Origin: an uncultured Lachnospiraceae bacterium
GTDB lineage: Bacteria; Bacillota; Clostridia; Lachnospirales; Lachnospiraceae
Length of the DNA stretch: 64,000 bases
NCBI GenBank assembly: GCA_947174015.1
Contig: CAMWHJ010000002.1
Span: 26,206-90,205 of the forward strand
Reading direction: 5' to 3'
Shown: positions 35,696 through 45,939 of the stretch, piece after piece
Layout of the letters: each line of letters begins with the position of its first letter
Position numbering within the stretch: position 1 is the first letter of the stretch
Position numbers and translations under genes: made by a program
Notes under the pieces: generated by a model
Databases searched by the model: none
What the model was told of the DNA's origin: nothing
What the model saw: the letters and a program-made list of their open reading frames with translations, nothing else

Positions 35696-37081
35696 CTATT
35701 TGTTCATCAAATATTCATGAATTCCTGCCGCTGCTGCCTTACCGGCACCCATGGCAAGAATAACTGTGGCTGCTCCGGTAACTGCATCTCCACCAGCAAA
35801 CACACCCGGCTTAGTGGTAGCTCCGTTTTCTTCTTCTGCCACAATACACTGCCATTTATTGATATCTAATCCCTTGGTGGTGGAAGAAATCAATGGATTT
35901 GGCGCCGTACCCAGTGCCATGATAACGGTGTCTAACTCCAATTCAAAGTCAGATCCTTCCACTACCTGCGGTCTTCTTCTTCCTGATTCATCCGGTTCTC
36001 CCAATTCCATTTTCACACAGCGCATGCCTTTCACCCAGCCATTTTCATCCACCAGAATTTCTGTGGGGTTGGTTAATAAGTCAAAGATAACACCCTCTTC
36101 TTTGGCATGATGTACCTCTTCCACTCTGGCCGGCAATTCTTCTTCACTTCTGCGGTATACAATATGAGTCTCTGCACCCAGACGAAGTGCTGTTCTGGCA
36201 GCATCCATAGCCACATTACCACCGCCCACAACGGCAACCTTTTTGCCTTTGGAAACCGGAGTATCATATTCATCCATAAATGCTTTCATCAGATTATTTC
36301 TAGTTAAGAACTCATTGGCAGAGAATACACCGTTGGCATTTTCACCCGGAATTCCCATAAACTTCGGAAGACCGGCACCGGAACCGATAAATACTGCCTC
36401 AAAGCCCTCTTCCTCCATCAATTCATCAATGGTGATGGACTTACCGATAATAACGTTAGTTTCAATCTTAACTCCCAATGCCTTAACATTGTCAATTTCC
36501 GCTTTCACCACCTCTTCCTTTGGCAGACGAAATTCCGGAATACCATATACTAAAACACCGCCGGCTTCATGCAATGCCTCAAAAATAGTTACATCATAAC
36601 CAAGCTTCGCCAAGTCCCCGGCACAGGTAAGACCAGCAGGACCAGAACCAATTACTGCCACTTTTTTATTGTTCTTCTCCTTTGGCATTTCAGGCTTTAC
36701 TCCTGCCTCTCTTGCATAATCAGCTACAAAACGCTCTAATTTACCAATAGATACCGGCTCTCCCTTGATGCCACGAATACATTTTCCCTCACACTGGCTC
36801 TCCTGTGGGCATACACGTCCACACACTGCTGGAAGTGCAGAGGATTCTCCAATAATTTTAAAGGCTTCTTCCATATTTCCCTCTTTTACCTGCTCTACAA
36901 AGCCCGGAATATTAATGGAAACAGGACATCCCTTAATACACTGTGCATTCTTACAGTTGATACAGCGAGCTGCCTCCTCCATAGCTTCTTCTTTGGTATA
37001 TCCTAAGCAAACCTCTTCAAAATTTTTATTCCGAATATCAGCCGGTTGTTCGCTGATGGGTACTCTTTTCATTACATCCAT
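35696..37081 (-). CDS. nfnB: NfnB / GltD-like FAD-NADPH oxidoreductase subunit
   Basis: The 461-residue protein has N-terminal iron-sulfur Cys motifs (CINCKNAQCIKGCPV; CGRVCPQESQCEGKC), an FAD-binding GSGPAGLTCAG and an NADPH-binding GGGNVAMDAAR. With the upstream gene it forms NfnAB, which by electron bifurcation couples reduced ferredoxin and NADH to NADP+ reduction. Its ATG overlaps the nfnA stop by one base (TAATG). Glutamate synthase small subunit is the alternative, but there is no large subunit and the partner is NfnA-like. Confidence 0.85.
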   Translation of the reverse strand: MDVMKRVPISEQPADIRNKNFEEVCLGYTKEEAMEEAARCINCKNAQCIKGCPVSINIPGFVEQVKEGNMEEAFKIIGESSALPAVCGRVCPQESQCEGKCIRGIKGEPVSIGKLERFVADYAREAGVKPEMPKEKNNKKVAVIGSGPAGLTCAGDLAKLGYDVTIFEALHEAGGVLVYGIPEFRLPKEEVVKAEIDNVKALGVKIETNVIIGKSITIDELMEEEGFEAVFIGSGAGLPKFMGIPGENANGVFSANEFLTRNNLMKAFMDEYDTPVSKGKKVAVVGGGNVAMDAARTALRLGAETHIVYRRSEEELPARVEEVHHAKEEGVIFDLLTNPTEILVDENGWVKGMRCVKMELGEPDESGRRRPQVVEGSDFELELDTVIMALGTAPNPLISSTTKGLDINKWQCIVAEEENGATTKPGVFAGGDAVTGAATVILAMGAGKAAAAGIHEYLMNK

Positions 37082-37971
37082 TATTCGTCACCTCCACAAT
37101 GTCCGCAGCCACCATGATGGGTTTCACCCTCTTGTAATTTTAAGATGGCTCTGCCCTCTTGAGTTTTATACATCTGCTGACGCTTCATCGCCTCGTCAAA
37201 ATTTACCAAATGCCCATCAAATTCCGGACCATCCACACAGGCAAACTTCACTTCATTTCCCACTGTTACGCGGCAGGCACCGCACATACCGGTACCATCC
37301 ACCATAATGGGATTTAAGCTGACCACTGTTGGAATATTCAATTCCTTTGTTAAAATTGTAACAAACTTCATCATAATCATTGGTCCAATGGCAATACATA
37401 CATCATATGTCTTACCCTCATTTTCCACTAAATTCTTAACCACCTCAGTGACTAAGCCTTTAAAACCAAAGCTTCCGTCATCAGTTGCCACATACAGATT
37501 GCCTGCAACCTCTTCCATTTCCTTTTGCAAGATCAGCATATCCTTTGTCTTGGCACCCACAATTACATCTGCTGCTACCCCCTGCTCATGAAGCCATTTT
37601 ACCTGTGGATAAACTGGTGCAGTACCCACACCCCCGGCAACAAACAGGATTTTCTTATTCTTTAAGCTGTCAACAGATTCCTCAACCAATTCCGATGCAC
37701 GTCCCAATGGACCTACAAAATCCATGAAAAAATCTCCAACCTCTAATTCTGCCATTCTCTCAGTGGATGCACCCACAATCTGGAATACAATGGTAACTTC
37801 TCCAGTCTCTCTGTTATAATCACAGATAGTCAGTGGAATTCTTTCTCCCTTTTCATCCATCTTTACAATTACAAACTGTCCCGGCTGGCAAGAGCGTGCC
37901 ACTCTGGGAGCCTCAACAACCATAAGGAAAATCTTATCCGCAAGCTTTTCCTTTACATTAATCTTATACAT
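37081..37971 (-). CDS. nfnA: NfnA, FAD/NAD-binding and [2Fe-2S] subunit
   Basis: The protein has a PyrK-like FAD-binding domain (PGQFVIVKMDEKGERIPLTI), an NAD-binding segment (FVAGGVGTAPVYPQVKWL) and the [2Fe-2S] cluster Cys in GMCGACRVTVGNEVKFACVD. A Cys/His-rich tail GGCGHCGGDE ends it. The second ATG (37971) has AGGAGG 6 bases before it and is used. Paired with nfnB for ferredoxin-dependent NADP+ reduction. Confidence 0.87.
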   Translation of the reverse strand: MYKINVKEKLADKIFLMVVEAPRVARSCQPGQFVIVKMDEKGERIPLTICDYNRETGEVTIVFQIVGASTERMAELEVGDFFMDFVGPLGRASELVEESVDSLKNKKILFVAGGVGTAPVYPQVKWLHEQGVAADVIVGAKTKDMLILQKEMEEVAGNLYVATDDGSFGFKGLVTEVVKNLVENEGKTYDVCIAIGPMIMMKFVTILTKELNIPTVVSLNPIMVDGTGMCGACRVTVGNEVKFACVDGPEFDGHLVNFDEAMKRQQMYKTQEGRAILKLQEGETHHGGCGHCGGDE

Positions 37972-38082
37972 CATTATCCTCCTACTTTGTGATCCATTTC
38001 CTAATAACCACTATCATAAGCTATTAGCAGACATTTTTCAACAGAAAAATTTATTTTGCATAAAAGTCCCAGTTTAATACGG

Positions 38083-38110
38083 GTAACAGCTCAGATACCT
38101 GAACTATTAC
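38083..38110. repeat. Short hairpin of the GTAAC-type repeat
   Basis: GTAACAGCTCAG and CTGAACTATTAC pair with two G-U wobbles around a short loop, directly after the stop of the zinc-ribbon/TPR gene on the minus strand. It is closely similar to the hairpin at 29621. Confidence 0.55.
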
Positions 38111-39525
38111 TAGTAAGGTGCTTCTAAGCGGTAGATGCCTTCGGAATTTGCATAGACCTTGGTAATTTCACCGATATTTTCCGCATTCACCCCATATTTA
38201 AAATCAAAATCCTGTACTGTGCCATCAGAAAGCGTCAACCGCTTGGTTACCAGCAGATATGTGACACCATTAATCATCGTTGCCGCATTGCAGTTTAAAC
38301 TATAAGTTCCGTCTATCCCAATGGCATGCCCCTCCAAATCATAAGTCTCCCCAATATTTAACATCAGATTTCTCACTGCGGTAATTGCCTCCGGTGCCTC
38401 ATAGGTGGTATTCAGGTTTAAGGTATATTCCTTCTTTGTTACCTCACTGATTTTGCCATTTGACCCATAAACAATACAGGTAATCACAGAATTGCCCAGC
38501 CGCATGGGAATCGGCTTTTTGTATTTTAGAGATTTTTTTGTGGGGATGGAACCATCCAAAGTATAATAGGCAGTATTGTCCACCGCCACCTCAATCATAA
38601 TATCCGTAGGTTCTGTATACTCTCCGCTGTCAGGAAATATAGAGGCTGCGGCTGGAATCTCCAACTGTATGTCATACTTTTTCTTCAGTTCACTGCTGAC
38701 CATTCCCTTGGTATTTACACCGATGGCACGAAGGGTGTATTCTCCTTCCTCCAAAGTAATCGGCTTCCGATACACGTTGCTGTTTAAAGTAGGTTCGCTG
38801 CCATCCAGTGTATAATAAATGGTTTCTTTTGTTTCTGTCTTTAGTACCAAGGTTAAACTGTCCTCATATTTTCCTTCCTCTACATTTACTTTCGGTTCTG
38901 AGAGATTGTAGGCAGCAAATGCCATTTCAATATCTTTATTGTCGCAATTTTGTAGCAATTTTGTAATCTTGCTGTAATTTTCCGTCTCTTCATAAATATC
39001 AATCAATTTGCGATATGCATCAATATTTGCCGGTGACCGCTGGATGGCAGTAAGCATACATTCTTCTGCCAACTGATATTTTTTCTGCTGCTTAAAAATA
39101 TCTGTCAGAGCAATACAGATATCAAAGCTGCTTTTATCCAACTCCAATACCTTTTCATAAAACTCCATAGCCTCTTCTGTGTTATCCTTTTTTTGGGCAT
39201 ACTCTACTGCCTTTGTAAATTGGTATTCATAAGAATTCATATGTTTTATGTGAGTGCCCAGCAAAATCCCCAAAGCCAGAAGGCAGATCCCGGCAATACC
39301 AACGATTCCCACCGCTTTTTTCTTTTCAATATGAATTTTGGTCTTCTCCTCCTGCTCGCTGGCACGATAATTGCCAAATTCCTCATGAACAAGCTTTTCT
39401 AATGTCTTGGCAATTCGCTCCTCCAACTCAGGGTTGTAGTCAGGTACTATCTGAATTCCATGACCGCATTTTTCGCAATAAAGCTTTCCCTCTTCTATCT
39501 CAGTGCCGCATTTTTCACACTGCAT
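38110..39525 (-). CDS. Zinc-ribbon, TPR and chitobiase-C-type repeat membrane protein
   Basis: The 471-residue protein has, in order: a zinc ribbon (CEKCGTEIEEGKLYCEKCG, 3-21), a membrane helix (about 72-90), TPR-like helices (about 100-205), and two chitobiase-C-type beta repeats, YYTLDGSEPTLNSNVYRKPI and YYTLDGSIPTKKSLKYKKPI, before a C-terminal domain. The zinc ribbon is probably cytosolic and the rest outside. It may bind cell-wall or other glycans. Precise role unknown. Confidence 0.75.
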   Translation of the reverse strand: MQCEKCGTEIEEGKLYCEKCGHGIQIVPDYNPELEERIAKTLEKLVHEEFGNYRASEQEEKTKIHIEKKKAVGIVGIAGICLLALGILLGTHIKHMNSYEYQFTKAVEYAQKKDNTEEAMEFYEKVLELDKSSFDICIALTDIFKQQKKYQLAEECMLTAIQRSPANIDAYRKLIDIYEETENYSKITKLLQNCDNKDIEMAFAAYNLSEPKVNVEEGKYEDSLTLVLKTETKETIYYTLDGSEPTLNSNVYRKPITLEEGEYTLRAIGVNTKGMVSSELKKKYDIQLEIPAAASIFPDSGEYTEPTDIMIEVAVDNTAYYTLDGSIPTKKSLKYKKPIPMRLGNSVITCIVYGSNGKISEVTKKEYTLNLNTTYEAPEAITAVRNLMLNIGETYDLEGHAIGIDGTYSLNCNAATMINGVTYLLVTKRLTLSDGTVQDFDFKYGVNAENIGEITKVYANSEGIYRLEAPY

Positions 39526-39587
39526 GGCTCTTCCCCTTTTCCTTATATGTAACCAATCTGCCGCTGATTGATTGCCTGCCTAAGTGA

Positions 39588-40424
39588 CTACTCCATAGAA
39601 GATACACAATTTTTCATCAGCATGGCAATAGTCATCGGACCTACACCACCAGGTACTGGTGTAATTGCCTGCACATGAGGTTCCACATCAGCATAATCCA
39701 CATCACCGCAGAGTTTATTATTCTGATCTCTGTGAATTCCCACATCAATCACAACAGCCCCCTCCTTTACATAAGAGCTGTCAACCATTTTCGGTTTCCC
39801 CACAGCTACCACCAAAATATCAGCCCGCTTTGTAATTTCTTTTATATTTGCTGTTTTAGAGTGTGTAATGGTCACTGTGCCATTTTCCCGCAGCAACAGC
39901 ATTGCCATGGGTTTTCCTACAATATTGCTTCTGCCCATTACCACACACTCTTTTCCCTCAATTTCAATGCCGGAACGCTCTAATAACTCAATGACTCCTG
40001 CTGGTGTGCAGGACACAAAGCCCTTTTGTCCAATACTTAAAGCCCCCACACTCTGCGGATGGAAACCATCCACATCCTTTTCAGGCATAATGGTCTTAAT
40101 CACTTTGTCTTCGTCTATGTGCTTTGGCAAAGGAAGCTGTACTAAAATACCATTTACCTTTTCGTCCCGATTCAGTTCTTCAATTTTTCCCAGCAGCTCT
40201 GCCTCCGTGACATTTGGGGGAAACTGCACAGACAGAGAATCAATTCCAATGTACTCACAAGCCTTCTTTTTGTTGTTCACATACACGCTGGATGCCGGAT
40301 CCTCTCCTACTTGAATTACTGCCAGACAAGCCGCCTTTCCCTGTGCCTTAAAAACTGCTACCTTTTCCTTTAATTCATCTTTAATTTCCTTGGAAATTTT
40401 CTTTCCATCTATAATATATGCCAT
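39588..40424 (-). CDS. folD: Methylene-THF dehydrogenase / methenyl-THF cyclohydrolase
   Basis: The bifunctional enzyme interconverts 5,10-methylene-, methenyl- and 10-formyl-THF. Motifs include VYVNNKKKACEYIGI (catalytic Lys), VGRSNIVGKPMAMLL and the end TPVPGGVGPMTIAMLMKN. Length of 278 residues is typical. It follows fhs, so both serve one-carbon metabolism. Confidence 0.95.
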   Translation of the reverse strand: MAYIIDGKKISKEIKDELKEKVAVFKAQGKAACLAVIQVGEDPASSVYVNNKKKACEYIGIDSLSVQFPPNVTEAELLGKIEELNRDEKVNGILVQLPLPKHIDEDKVIKTIMPEKDVDGFHPQSVGALSIGQKGFVSCTPAGVIELLERSGIEIEGKECVVMGRSNIVGKPMAMLLLRENGTVTITHSKTANIKEITKRADILVVAVGKPKMVDSSYVKEGAVVIDVGIHRDQNNKLCGDVDYADVEPHVQAITPVPGGVGPMTIAMLMKNCVSSME

Positions 40425-40446
40425 ATGTTTTCCTTTCTTTAGCTAA

Positions 40447-40471
40447 AGCTGACAGCATAAACTGCCAGCTT
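40447..40471 (-). other. Stem-loop between fhs and folD
   Basis: GCTGGCAG and CTGTCAGC pair over 8 bases (one G-U) around TTTATG in the 54-base gap. There is no T-run, so it may be a processing or partial attenuation site. Confidence 0.4.
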
Positions 40472-40478
40472 CCATCTA

Positions 40479-42149
40479 TTAAAATAGACCTGTGATCACT
40501 CCATTATCATCCACATCAATATTGTTGGCAGCCGGTACCTTCGGAAGTCCCGGCATAGTCATAATAGACCCTGTGATCACTACCACAAAACCTGCTCCGG
40601 CATTTACATATACTTCACGCACATTCAAAGTAAAGCCTTCCGGTCTGCCAAGCTTTGTCTGATCGTCCGACAGGGAATACTGTGTCTTTGCCATACATAC
40701 TGGAAGCGTGCCAAATCCTAAATCTTCAATGGTCTTTAACATCTTAGCTGCTGCCGGTGCAAAGCTTACATCCCTGGCACCATAAATCTCTGTGGCGATG
40801 GTCTCCACCTTTTCCTTTAAGGACATGGAATCCTCATATAAAGGCTGAAAACTGCCGGACTTATTTTCCAAAGTGTCTATCACCTTTTGGGCAAGCTCTA
40901 TTCCTCCGTCGCCGCCATGCTCCCAAACCTGAGCCAAAGCAAATTCACAGCCCCGCTCCTCACAGAACTGCTTAATGTAATCGGTTTCTGCCGGTGTATC
41001 TGTAATAAAAGAATTTAAAGTTACCACAACTGGTACACCATATTTCTGCAGATTTTCAATGTGCTTTTCTAAGTTTACAATACCTGCCTTTAGTGCATCC
41101 AAATTTTCACTATTTAACTCTGCCTTTGGAACACCACCGTTATACTTTAAGGCACGAACCGTTGCCACTAAAACAACTGCGTCCGGTTTTAAGCCTGCCT
41201 TACGGCATTTAATATCAAAAAACTTCTCTGCCCCTAAATCAGCACCAAAACCAGCCTCTGTCACCACAATATCTGCTAACTTTAAAGCTGTTTTGGTGGC
41301 TCTTACACTGTTGCAGCCATGGGCAATATTCGCAAATGGACCACCATGAACCAATGCAGGTGTATGCTCTAAGGTCTGAATTACATTGGGCTTTAAAGCA
41401 TCCTTCAGCAGGGCCGCCATGGCACCCACTGCATTTAAATCCCTGGCTGTTACCGGCTTGCCTTCTCTGGTATAAGCCACAATAATACTGCCAAGACGTT
41501 TCTTTAAGTCCTTCATATCGTCAGCAAGGCAGAGAATAGCCATGATTTCCGAGGCAACGGTAATCACAAAATGATCATCTCTTACCACACCGTCCATCTT
41601 ACCGCCAAGACCCACTACAATATTTCGCAGCACTCTGTCATTCATGTCAAGACATCTCTTCCACACAATCTGTCTGGTATCAATTCCCAGTTCATTGCCC
41701 TGCTGAATATGATTGTCAAGCATGGCAGCCAACAGATTATTGGCAGAAGTAATGGCATGAAAATCCCCAGTGAAATGCAGGTTTAAGTCCTCCATAGGCA
41801 CCACCTGTGCATAGCCGCCGCCGGCGGCACCGCCCTTGATGCCAAAGCAGGGACCTAAGGATGGCTCCCGAAGAGCAATCACCGTAGGCTTATTTAATTT
41901 ATTCAGTGCCTGACCCAAACCTACGGTAATGGTGGTCTTACCTTCTCCTGCCGGTGTTGGATTAATAGCAGTGACCAGCACAAGCTTTCCATCTTTCTTG
42001 TCTTTTACTCTATTCCATAACTCATCGGATAATTTCCCCTTATACTTTCCATATAATTCCAAATCATCCGCCTCAATGCCAAAAGGCTTAACAACTTCTG
42101 TGATTGGCAGCATTTCCGCTTCCTGTGCAATCTGAATATCTGTTTTCAT
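40479..42149 (-). CDS. fhs: Formate--tetrahydrofolate ligase
   Basis: The enzyme makes 10-formyl-THF from formate, THF and ATP. The ATP loop TPAGEGKTT (about 66-74), the [20 protein letters not shown] segment and the conserved C-terminal [16 protein letters not shown] are present. Length of 556 residues is normal. It has an ideal ribosome site (GGAGG) and lies 24 bases after ftsK; no THF riboswitch fits into that gap. Confidence 0.96.
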   Translation of the reverse strand: MKTDIQIAQEAEMLPITEVVKPFGIEADDLELYGKYKGKLSDELWNRVKDKKDGKLVLVTAINPTPAGEGKTTITVGLGQALNKLNKPTVIALREPSLGPCFGIKGGAAGGGYAQVVPMEDLNLHFTGDFHAITSANNLLAAMLDNHIQQGNELGIDTRQIVWKRCLDMNDRVLRNIVVGLGGKMDGVVRDDHFVITVASEIMAILCLADDMKDLKKRLGSIIVAYTREGKPVTARDLNAVGAMAALLKDALKPNVIQTLEHTPALVHGGPFANIAHGCNSVRATKTALKLADIVVTEAGFGADLGAEKFFDIKCRKAGLKPDAVVLVATVRALKYNGGVPKAELNSENLDALKAGIVNLEKHIENLQKYGVPVVVTLNSFITDTPAETDYIKQFCEERGCEFALAQVWEHGGDGGIELAQKVIDTLENKSGSFQPLYEDSMSLKEKVETIATEIYGARDVSFAPAAAKMLKTIEDLGFGTLPVCMAKTQYSLSDDQTKLGRPEGFTLNVREVYVNAGAGFVVVITGSIMTMPGLPKVPAANNIDVDDNGVITGLF

Positions 42150-42173
42150 ACTTTTCCTCCATATTACTTATAC

Positions 42174-44927
42174 TTATAAGTATTCTTCTATGTATTGTTC
42201 AAATTCTTCCATGGACATCAGCACTTTTCTAGGCTTAGTGCCTTCTTCCTCGCCTACCACACCTGCCTCTGCCAACTGATCCATAATTCTGGCTGCCCGG
42301 TTAAAACCAATCTTAAACACACGCTGCAGCATTCCAATAGAAGCTTTGTCTTTCTCAATAATAAACTTGGCAGCTTCCTCAAATTTGGCGTCTCGCTCCG
42401 GTCCCTCACTTTCACTGCCCGCACTGCTGCTGCCAGACTGTGTCACACTTTGGATTTTCTCTTCAATATCGGAACTGTAAATATTGCCCTCATTGCGGCT
42501 TGCTAAAAATTCCACCACATTGCTGACTTCCTTATCCGACACAAAGGCACACTGGACACGCACCGGCTTTTGGTAGCCCTGTGGGAAAAACAGCATATCA
42601 CCCTTTCCCAGTAACTTTTCCGCACCTCCCATATCAAGGATGGTTCTCGAATCCACACTGGAGGATACGGCAAAGGCAATACGGGATGGCATATTTGCCT
42701 TAATCAGACCAGTGATAACGTTGACACTGGGTCTCTGAGTTGCAATAATCAAGTGGATACCGGCTGCTCTCGCCAACTGGGACAAACGCACAATGGCTGC
42801 CTCCACGTCACCGGAAGCCACCATCATAAGATCTGCCAACTCATCTACGATAATGACAATCTGAGGCAGTTTTTCCGGTTTCTCACCCTCTAAACCTTCC
42901 AAAGCATCCACCTTTTCATTATAACCTTCAATTCCTCGTACCCCCACTGCTGCAAACTTCTGGTAACGGGCATCCATCTCTGCCACTGCCCAGTTTAAAG
43001 CCCCTGCCGCCTTTTTGGGGTCGGTGACCACCGGAATCAGCAGATGAGGAATTCCATTGTATACACTTAATTCCACCACTTTAGGGTCCACCATAATAAG
43101 TTTTACCTGATCCGGTCTTGCCTTGTACAAAATACTCATAATAATGGTGTTGATACAAACGGACTTACCGGAACCAGTGGAACCTGCAATCAGCAGATGA
43201 GGCATTTTTGCAATGTCCGTAACCACATTTTGCCCTCCGATGTCCTTACCTACTGCAAAGGCAAGCCTTGATTTATGATCTTGGAAATTCTTATCCTCCA
43301 GCAAATCCCTTAACATCACCGCACTGCTTTCCTTGTTGGGCAATTCGATTCCCACCGCTGCCTTTCCCGGAATCGGTGCCTCAATACGAATGTCTGCCGC
43401 CGCCAGATTCAGCTTAATATCATCACTTAAGCCCACAATTTTGCTGACTTTCACACCCTGTTCCGGCTGAATCTCATAACGGGTTACTGCCGGACCACAG
43501 CTCACATTGGTTACTCTTGCCTTTACTCCAAAGCTTTGCAGTGTCTGCTGCAATTTTAAAGCAGTGGCTTTCAAATATTCCTCTGAATCTCCGATTGCTT
43601 TTCCGTTGCCTGCTTTCAGTAGATCCAGTGAGGGAAATTCATATTCTTTCGGAGGTGGGGTTGTTGGAATCTCACTGCTTTCTTCCACCTCAATGGTGGA
43701 TTTATAAGGAGAAACCACCGTTTCATCCTTAGGCAGTTCCATTTGTGCAATTTCCTCTTTGGAAGGCTCCTGTACTTTTTTGGAAACTGTATTTTCCGCT
43801 TTTGGTTCCTGTTTTGTCTGGTTGGATTCCTGCTGTTCTAAACTAACCGAACTGATAGGAGCTACATTTTCCAATTCTTCCATGGTTTGTTCCACAATGG
43901 GAATATCCCAATCCTCTTTGGAAGATTCCTCCGGCTGTACCAAAGGTGTATTTTCTTTGACTATTTCAATTACTGGTTTCGGTGCAGGCTTTGATGTGCT
44001 GACAGTCTCTGGCTTATGTACCGGTTCTGCTTTTGGAATACTTATCTTTGTCGCTGACTTGGCTTGAGCAGTATCCCCAAAAACATCCACATAACTGCCA
44101 TCTAACTTTTGCTCTGCAATAGGAGCACCGCTGATGGTGATTTCCTCCATCTCATCTGCCGGCTTTGCCTTTTTTCCGTTACTCAAATCCAAATCAAAGG
44201 AAACTCCTGACACCTTATTGTCCATGCGCCGTCTGTTTTCCTCTGCTTCCTGACGTTCCCGCCGTGCCCTGCTTCGCTCTCTGTGACGATCCGCCTCATC
44301 TCTGGCAGTCTGATATACCTTTTGACCGCCATGCTGCAAACCCCGGAAAAAAGACTTTTCCGTGATTAATACGATACAGATAATAAAAAGTATAATATCC
44401 ACCACATAGGCACCAATCACACCGAATACCGTCATGAACATTTTTGCAAATAAGCCGCCCAGCAATCCGCCTCCGGTCTTTTCTGTTTGAGAATACCCAA
44501 AGCATTCAAAAACTTTCATTCCGGCAATATCATGTACCAGAAGCAGTTCTAAAAAGGTGCATACTGTCACAAACATCAAAATACATGCCACTAATTTGAT
44601 GGCAGCAATGGTATTCCCCTTATTAGAGATAAAAAACGCTGTTCCGAAAAATAAAAATACCGGCATCACATAGGACATTATGCCAAACAATCCAAACATA
44701 AGGAAATTGACACCCTCTCCAAAGATACCACCCACCTTAAAACACCCCAGTATCAGCAGTATAGATACCGCTAAAACTATCAGCAATATCACCTCATCCC
44801 TGAGAAAGCTTTCCTGCTCCTGCTGTTTGGCTGTCTGTTTTCCCTTTGCTGTTTTCTTGGTGGAAGCCTTACTTTTCGACTGGGAAGCTACACTTTTCCT
44901 CTGCCCATTTCCTTTTGTGGCTGCCAT
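42174..44927 (-). CDS. ftsK: DNA translocase FtsK/SpoIIIE
   Basis: The protein pumps chromosomal DNA through the septum in division or sporulation. It has four to five membrane helices (about 50-200), a long Pro/Glu-rich linker (about 210-440), the motor with Walker [11 protein letters not shown] (near 588) and Walker [14 protein letters not shown], and a C-terminal winged-helix gamma domain ([20 protein letters not shown]) that reads KOPS/SRS sites. The start at 44927 follows an AGGTAGGGA ribosome site; the frame is open to 44945. 917 residues. Confidence 0.94.
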   Translation of the reverse strand: MAATKGNGQRKSVASQSKSKASTKKTAKGKQTAKQQEQESFLRDEVILLIVLAVSILLILGCFKVGGIFGEGVNFLMFGLFGIMSYVMPVFLFFGTAFFISNKGNTIAAIKLVACILMFVTVCTFLELLLVHDIAGMKVFECFGYSQTEKTGGGLLGGLFAKMFMTVFGVIGAYVVDIILFIICIVLITEKSFFRGLQHGGQKVYQTARDEADRHRERSRARRERQEAEENRRRMDNKVSGVSFDLDLSNGKKAKPADEMEEITISGAPIAEQKLDGSYVDVFGDTAQAKSATKISIPKAEPVHKPETVSTSKPAPKPVIEIVKENTPLVQPEESSKEDWDIPIVEQTMEELENVAPISSVSLEQQESNQTKQEPKAENTVSKKVQEPSKEEIAQMELPKDETVVSPYKSTIEVEESSEIPTTPPPKEYEFPSLDLLKAGNGKAIGDSEEYLKATALKLQQTLQSFGVKARVTNVSCGPAVTRYEIQPEQGVKVSKIVGLSDDIKLNLAAADIRIEAPIPGKAAVGIELPNKESSAVMLRDLLEDKNFQDHKSRLAFAVGKDIGGQNVVTDIAKMPHLLIAGSTGSGKSVCINTIIMSILYKARPDQVKLIMVDPKVVELSVYNGIPHLLIPVVTDPKKAAGALNWAVAEMDARYQKFAAVGVRGIEGYNEKVDALEGLEGEKPEKLPQIVIIVDELADLMMVASGDVEAAIVRLSQLARAAGIHLIIATQRPSVNVITGLIKANMPSRIAFAVSSSVDSRTILDMGGAEKLLGKGDMLFFPQGYQKPVRVQCAFVSDKEVSNVVEFLASRNEGNIYSSDIEEKIQSVTQSGSSSAGSESEGPERDAKFEEAAKFIIEKDKASIGMLQRVFKIGFNRAARIMDQLAEAGVVGEEEGTKPRKVLMSMEEFEQYIEEYL

Positions 44928-45089
44928 TTCAATCCCTACCTTCATTTATGATTCACTGATACATGAAAACAGATGAATTACCGCCATCATTTCACTTCCA
45001 TGCGTCAGCCAATGCTCTTGCTTGTACTCCTACATGCGTAACATGTACCAGTAAACCATTTTAAACAAATACTCTTGAATTGTCAAATA

Positions 45090-45803
45090 CTAAATTTCAT
45101 GATGTCCATTCCTGTATTCTTCTGTCATGATCTTCAATTTAGAAAGTGCCTGCCGGATACCTCCTACCTCATTGACAATTCCTGCCTTCACTGCCTCCTC
45201 TCCCACCAGAATCGTTCCTAAATCCTTGGTGAGCATGCCGGTATTTAACATCATAGCTTCCACACGTTCTTTACTGGTCTTAGAATGGTTGGCAATAAAT
45301 CCCACAATCCTGTCCTGAATCAATTTAAAATAGTCATAGGTCTGCGGAGCTCCAATCACCGTACCACTCATACGCACCGGATGAATGATCATGGTACCAC
45401 TTGGCACAATAAAGGAATAATTGCTTGCCACCGCCAAAGGCACACCGATGGAATGGCTGTCTCCAATCACCAGTGATACCGTGGGTTTACTTAAGGATGC
45501 AATCATTTCTGCCAAAGCAAGTCCTGCGGACACATCACCACCCACCGTATTAATCAGCAACAGCACACCCTCAATGTTTTTATCGCCCTCAATATCTGCC
45601 AGTTTTGGGAGAATATGCTCATATTTGGTACTTTTTGTATTGGAAGGAAGATTCTCATGTCCCTCAATTTCGCCGATAATGGTCAGGATATGAATTTTAT
45701 CACTCTTTTCCACACCATCAATAACTACCTGACCAAATTTTTCAATACGTTCATCCTTTTCCTCTGTGTGCTCCTGTTTCTCTATTTTTTCTTGGTTCTC
45801 CAT
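45090..45803 (-). CDS. TepA/ClpP-like serine protease
   Basis: The 237-residue protein has a ClpP fold with INTVGGDVSAGLALAEMI, nucleophile Ser in GDSHSIGVPLA and His in MIIHPVRMSG. In Bacillus the related gene (tepA, ymfB) also neighbours spoIIIE. Its target is unknown; a role in protein export or membrane quality control has been proposed for TepA. A charged, Lys/Glu-rich N-terminus precedes the domain. The 160 bases to ftsK show no riboswitch or gene. Confidence 0.83.
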   Translation of the reverse strand: MENQEKIEKQEHTEEKDERIEKFGQVVIDGVEKSDKIHILTIIGEIEGHENLPSNTKSTKYEHILPKLADIEGDKNIEGVLLLINTVGGDVSAGLALAEMIASLSKPTVSLVIGDSHSIGVPLAVASNYSFIVPSGTMIIHPVRMSGTVIGAPQTYDYFKLIQDRIVGFIANHSKTSKERVEAMMLNTGMLTKDLGTILVGEEAVKAGIVNEVGGIRQALSKLKIMTEEYRNGHHEI

Positions 45804-45861
45804 ACGTCACTTGCACCTTTCCTTATTGATTTTGCTTCCTACATGTGTTTTTTACAAAAAA

Positions 45862-45904
45862 GAAAAAACACTAAGGAGAGCAATTACCGCTTCCCTTAGT
45901 GTTT
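45862..45904 (-). terminator. Terminator of metY
   Basis: On the minus strand AAACACTAAGG pairs with CCTTAGTGTTT and is followed by TTTTTTC. It lies about 35 bases after the metY stop. Confidence 0.88.
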
Positions 45905-45939
45905 CCCGGTTCTAAATATTCTATGTATATAATAAAGCT

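Noticed and set aside
44928-45089. Possible THF riboswitch for the ftsK-fhs-folD run
   Set aside because: The sequence lacks the conserved core segments, and the gap directly before fhs is only 24 bases.
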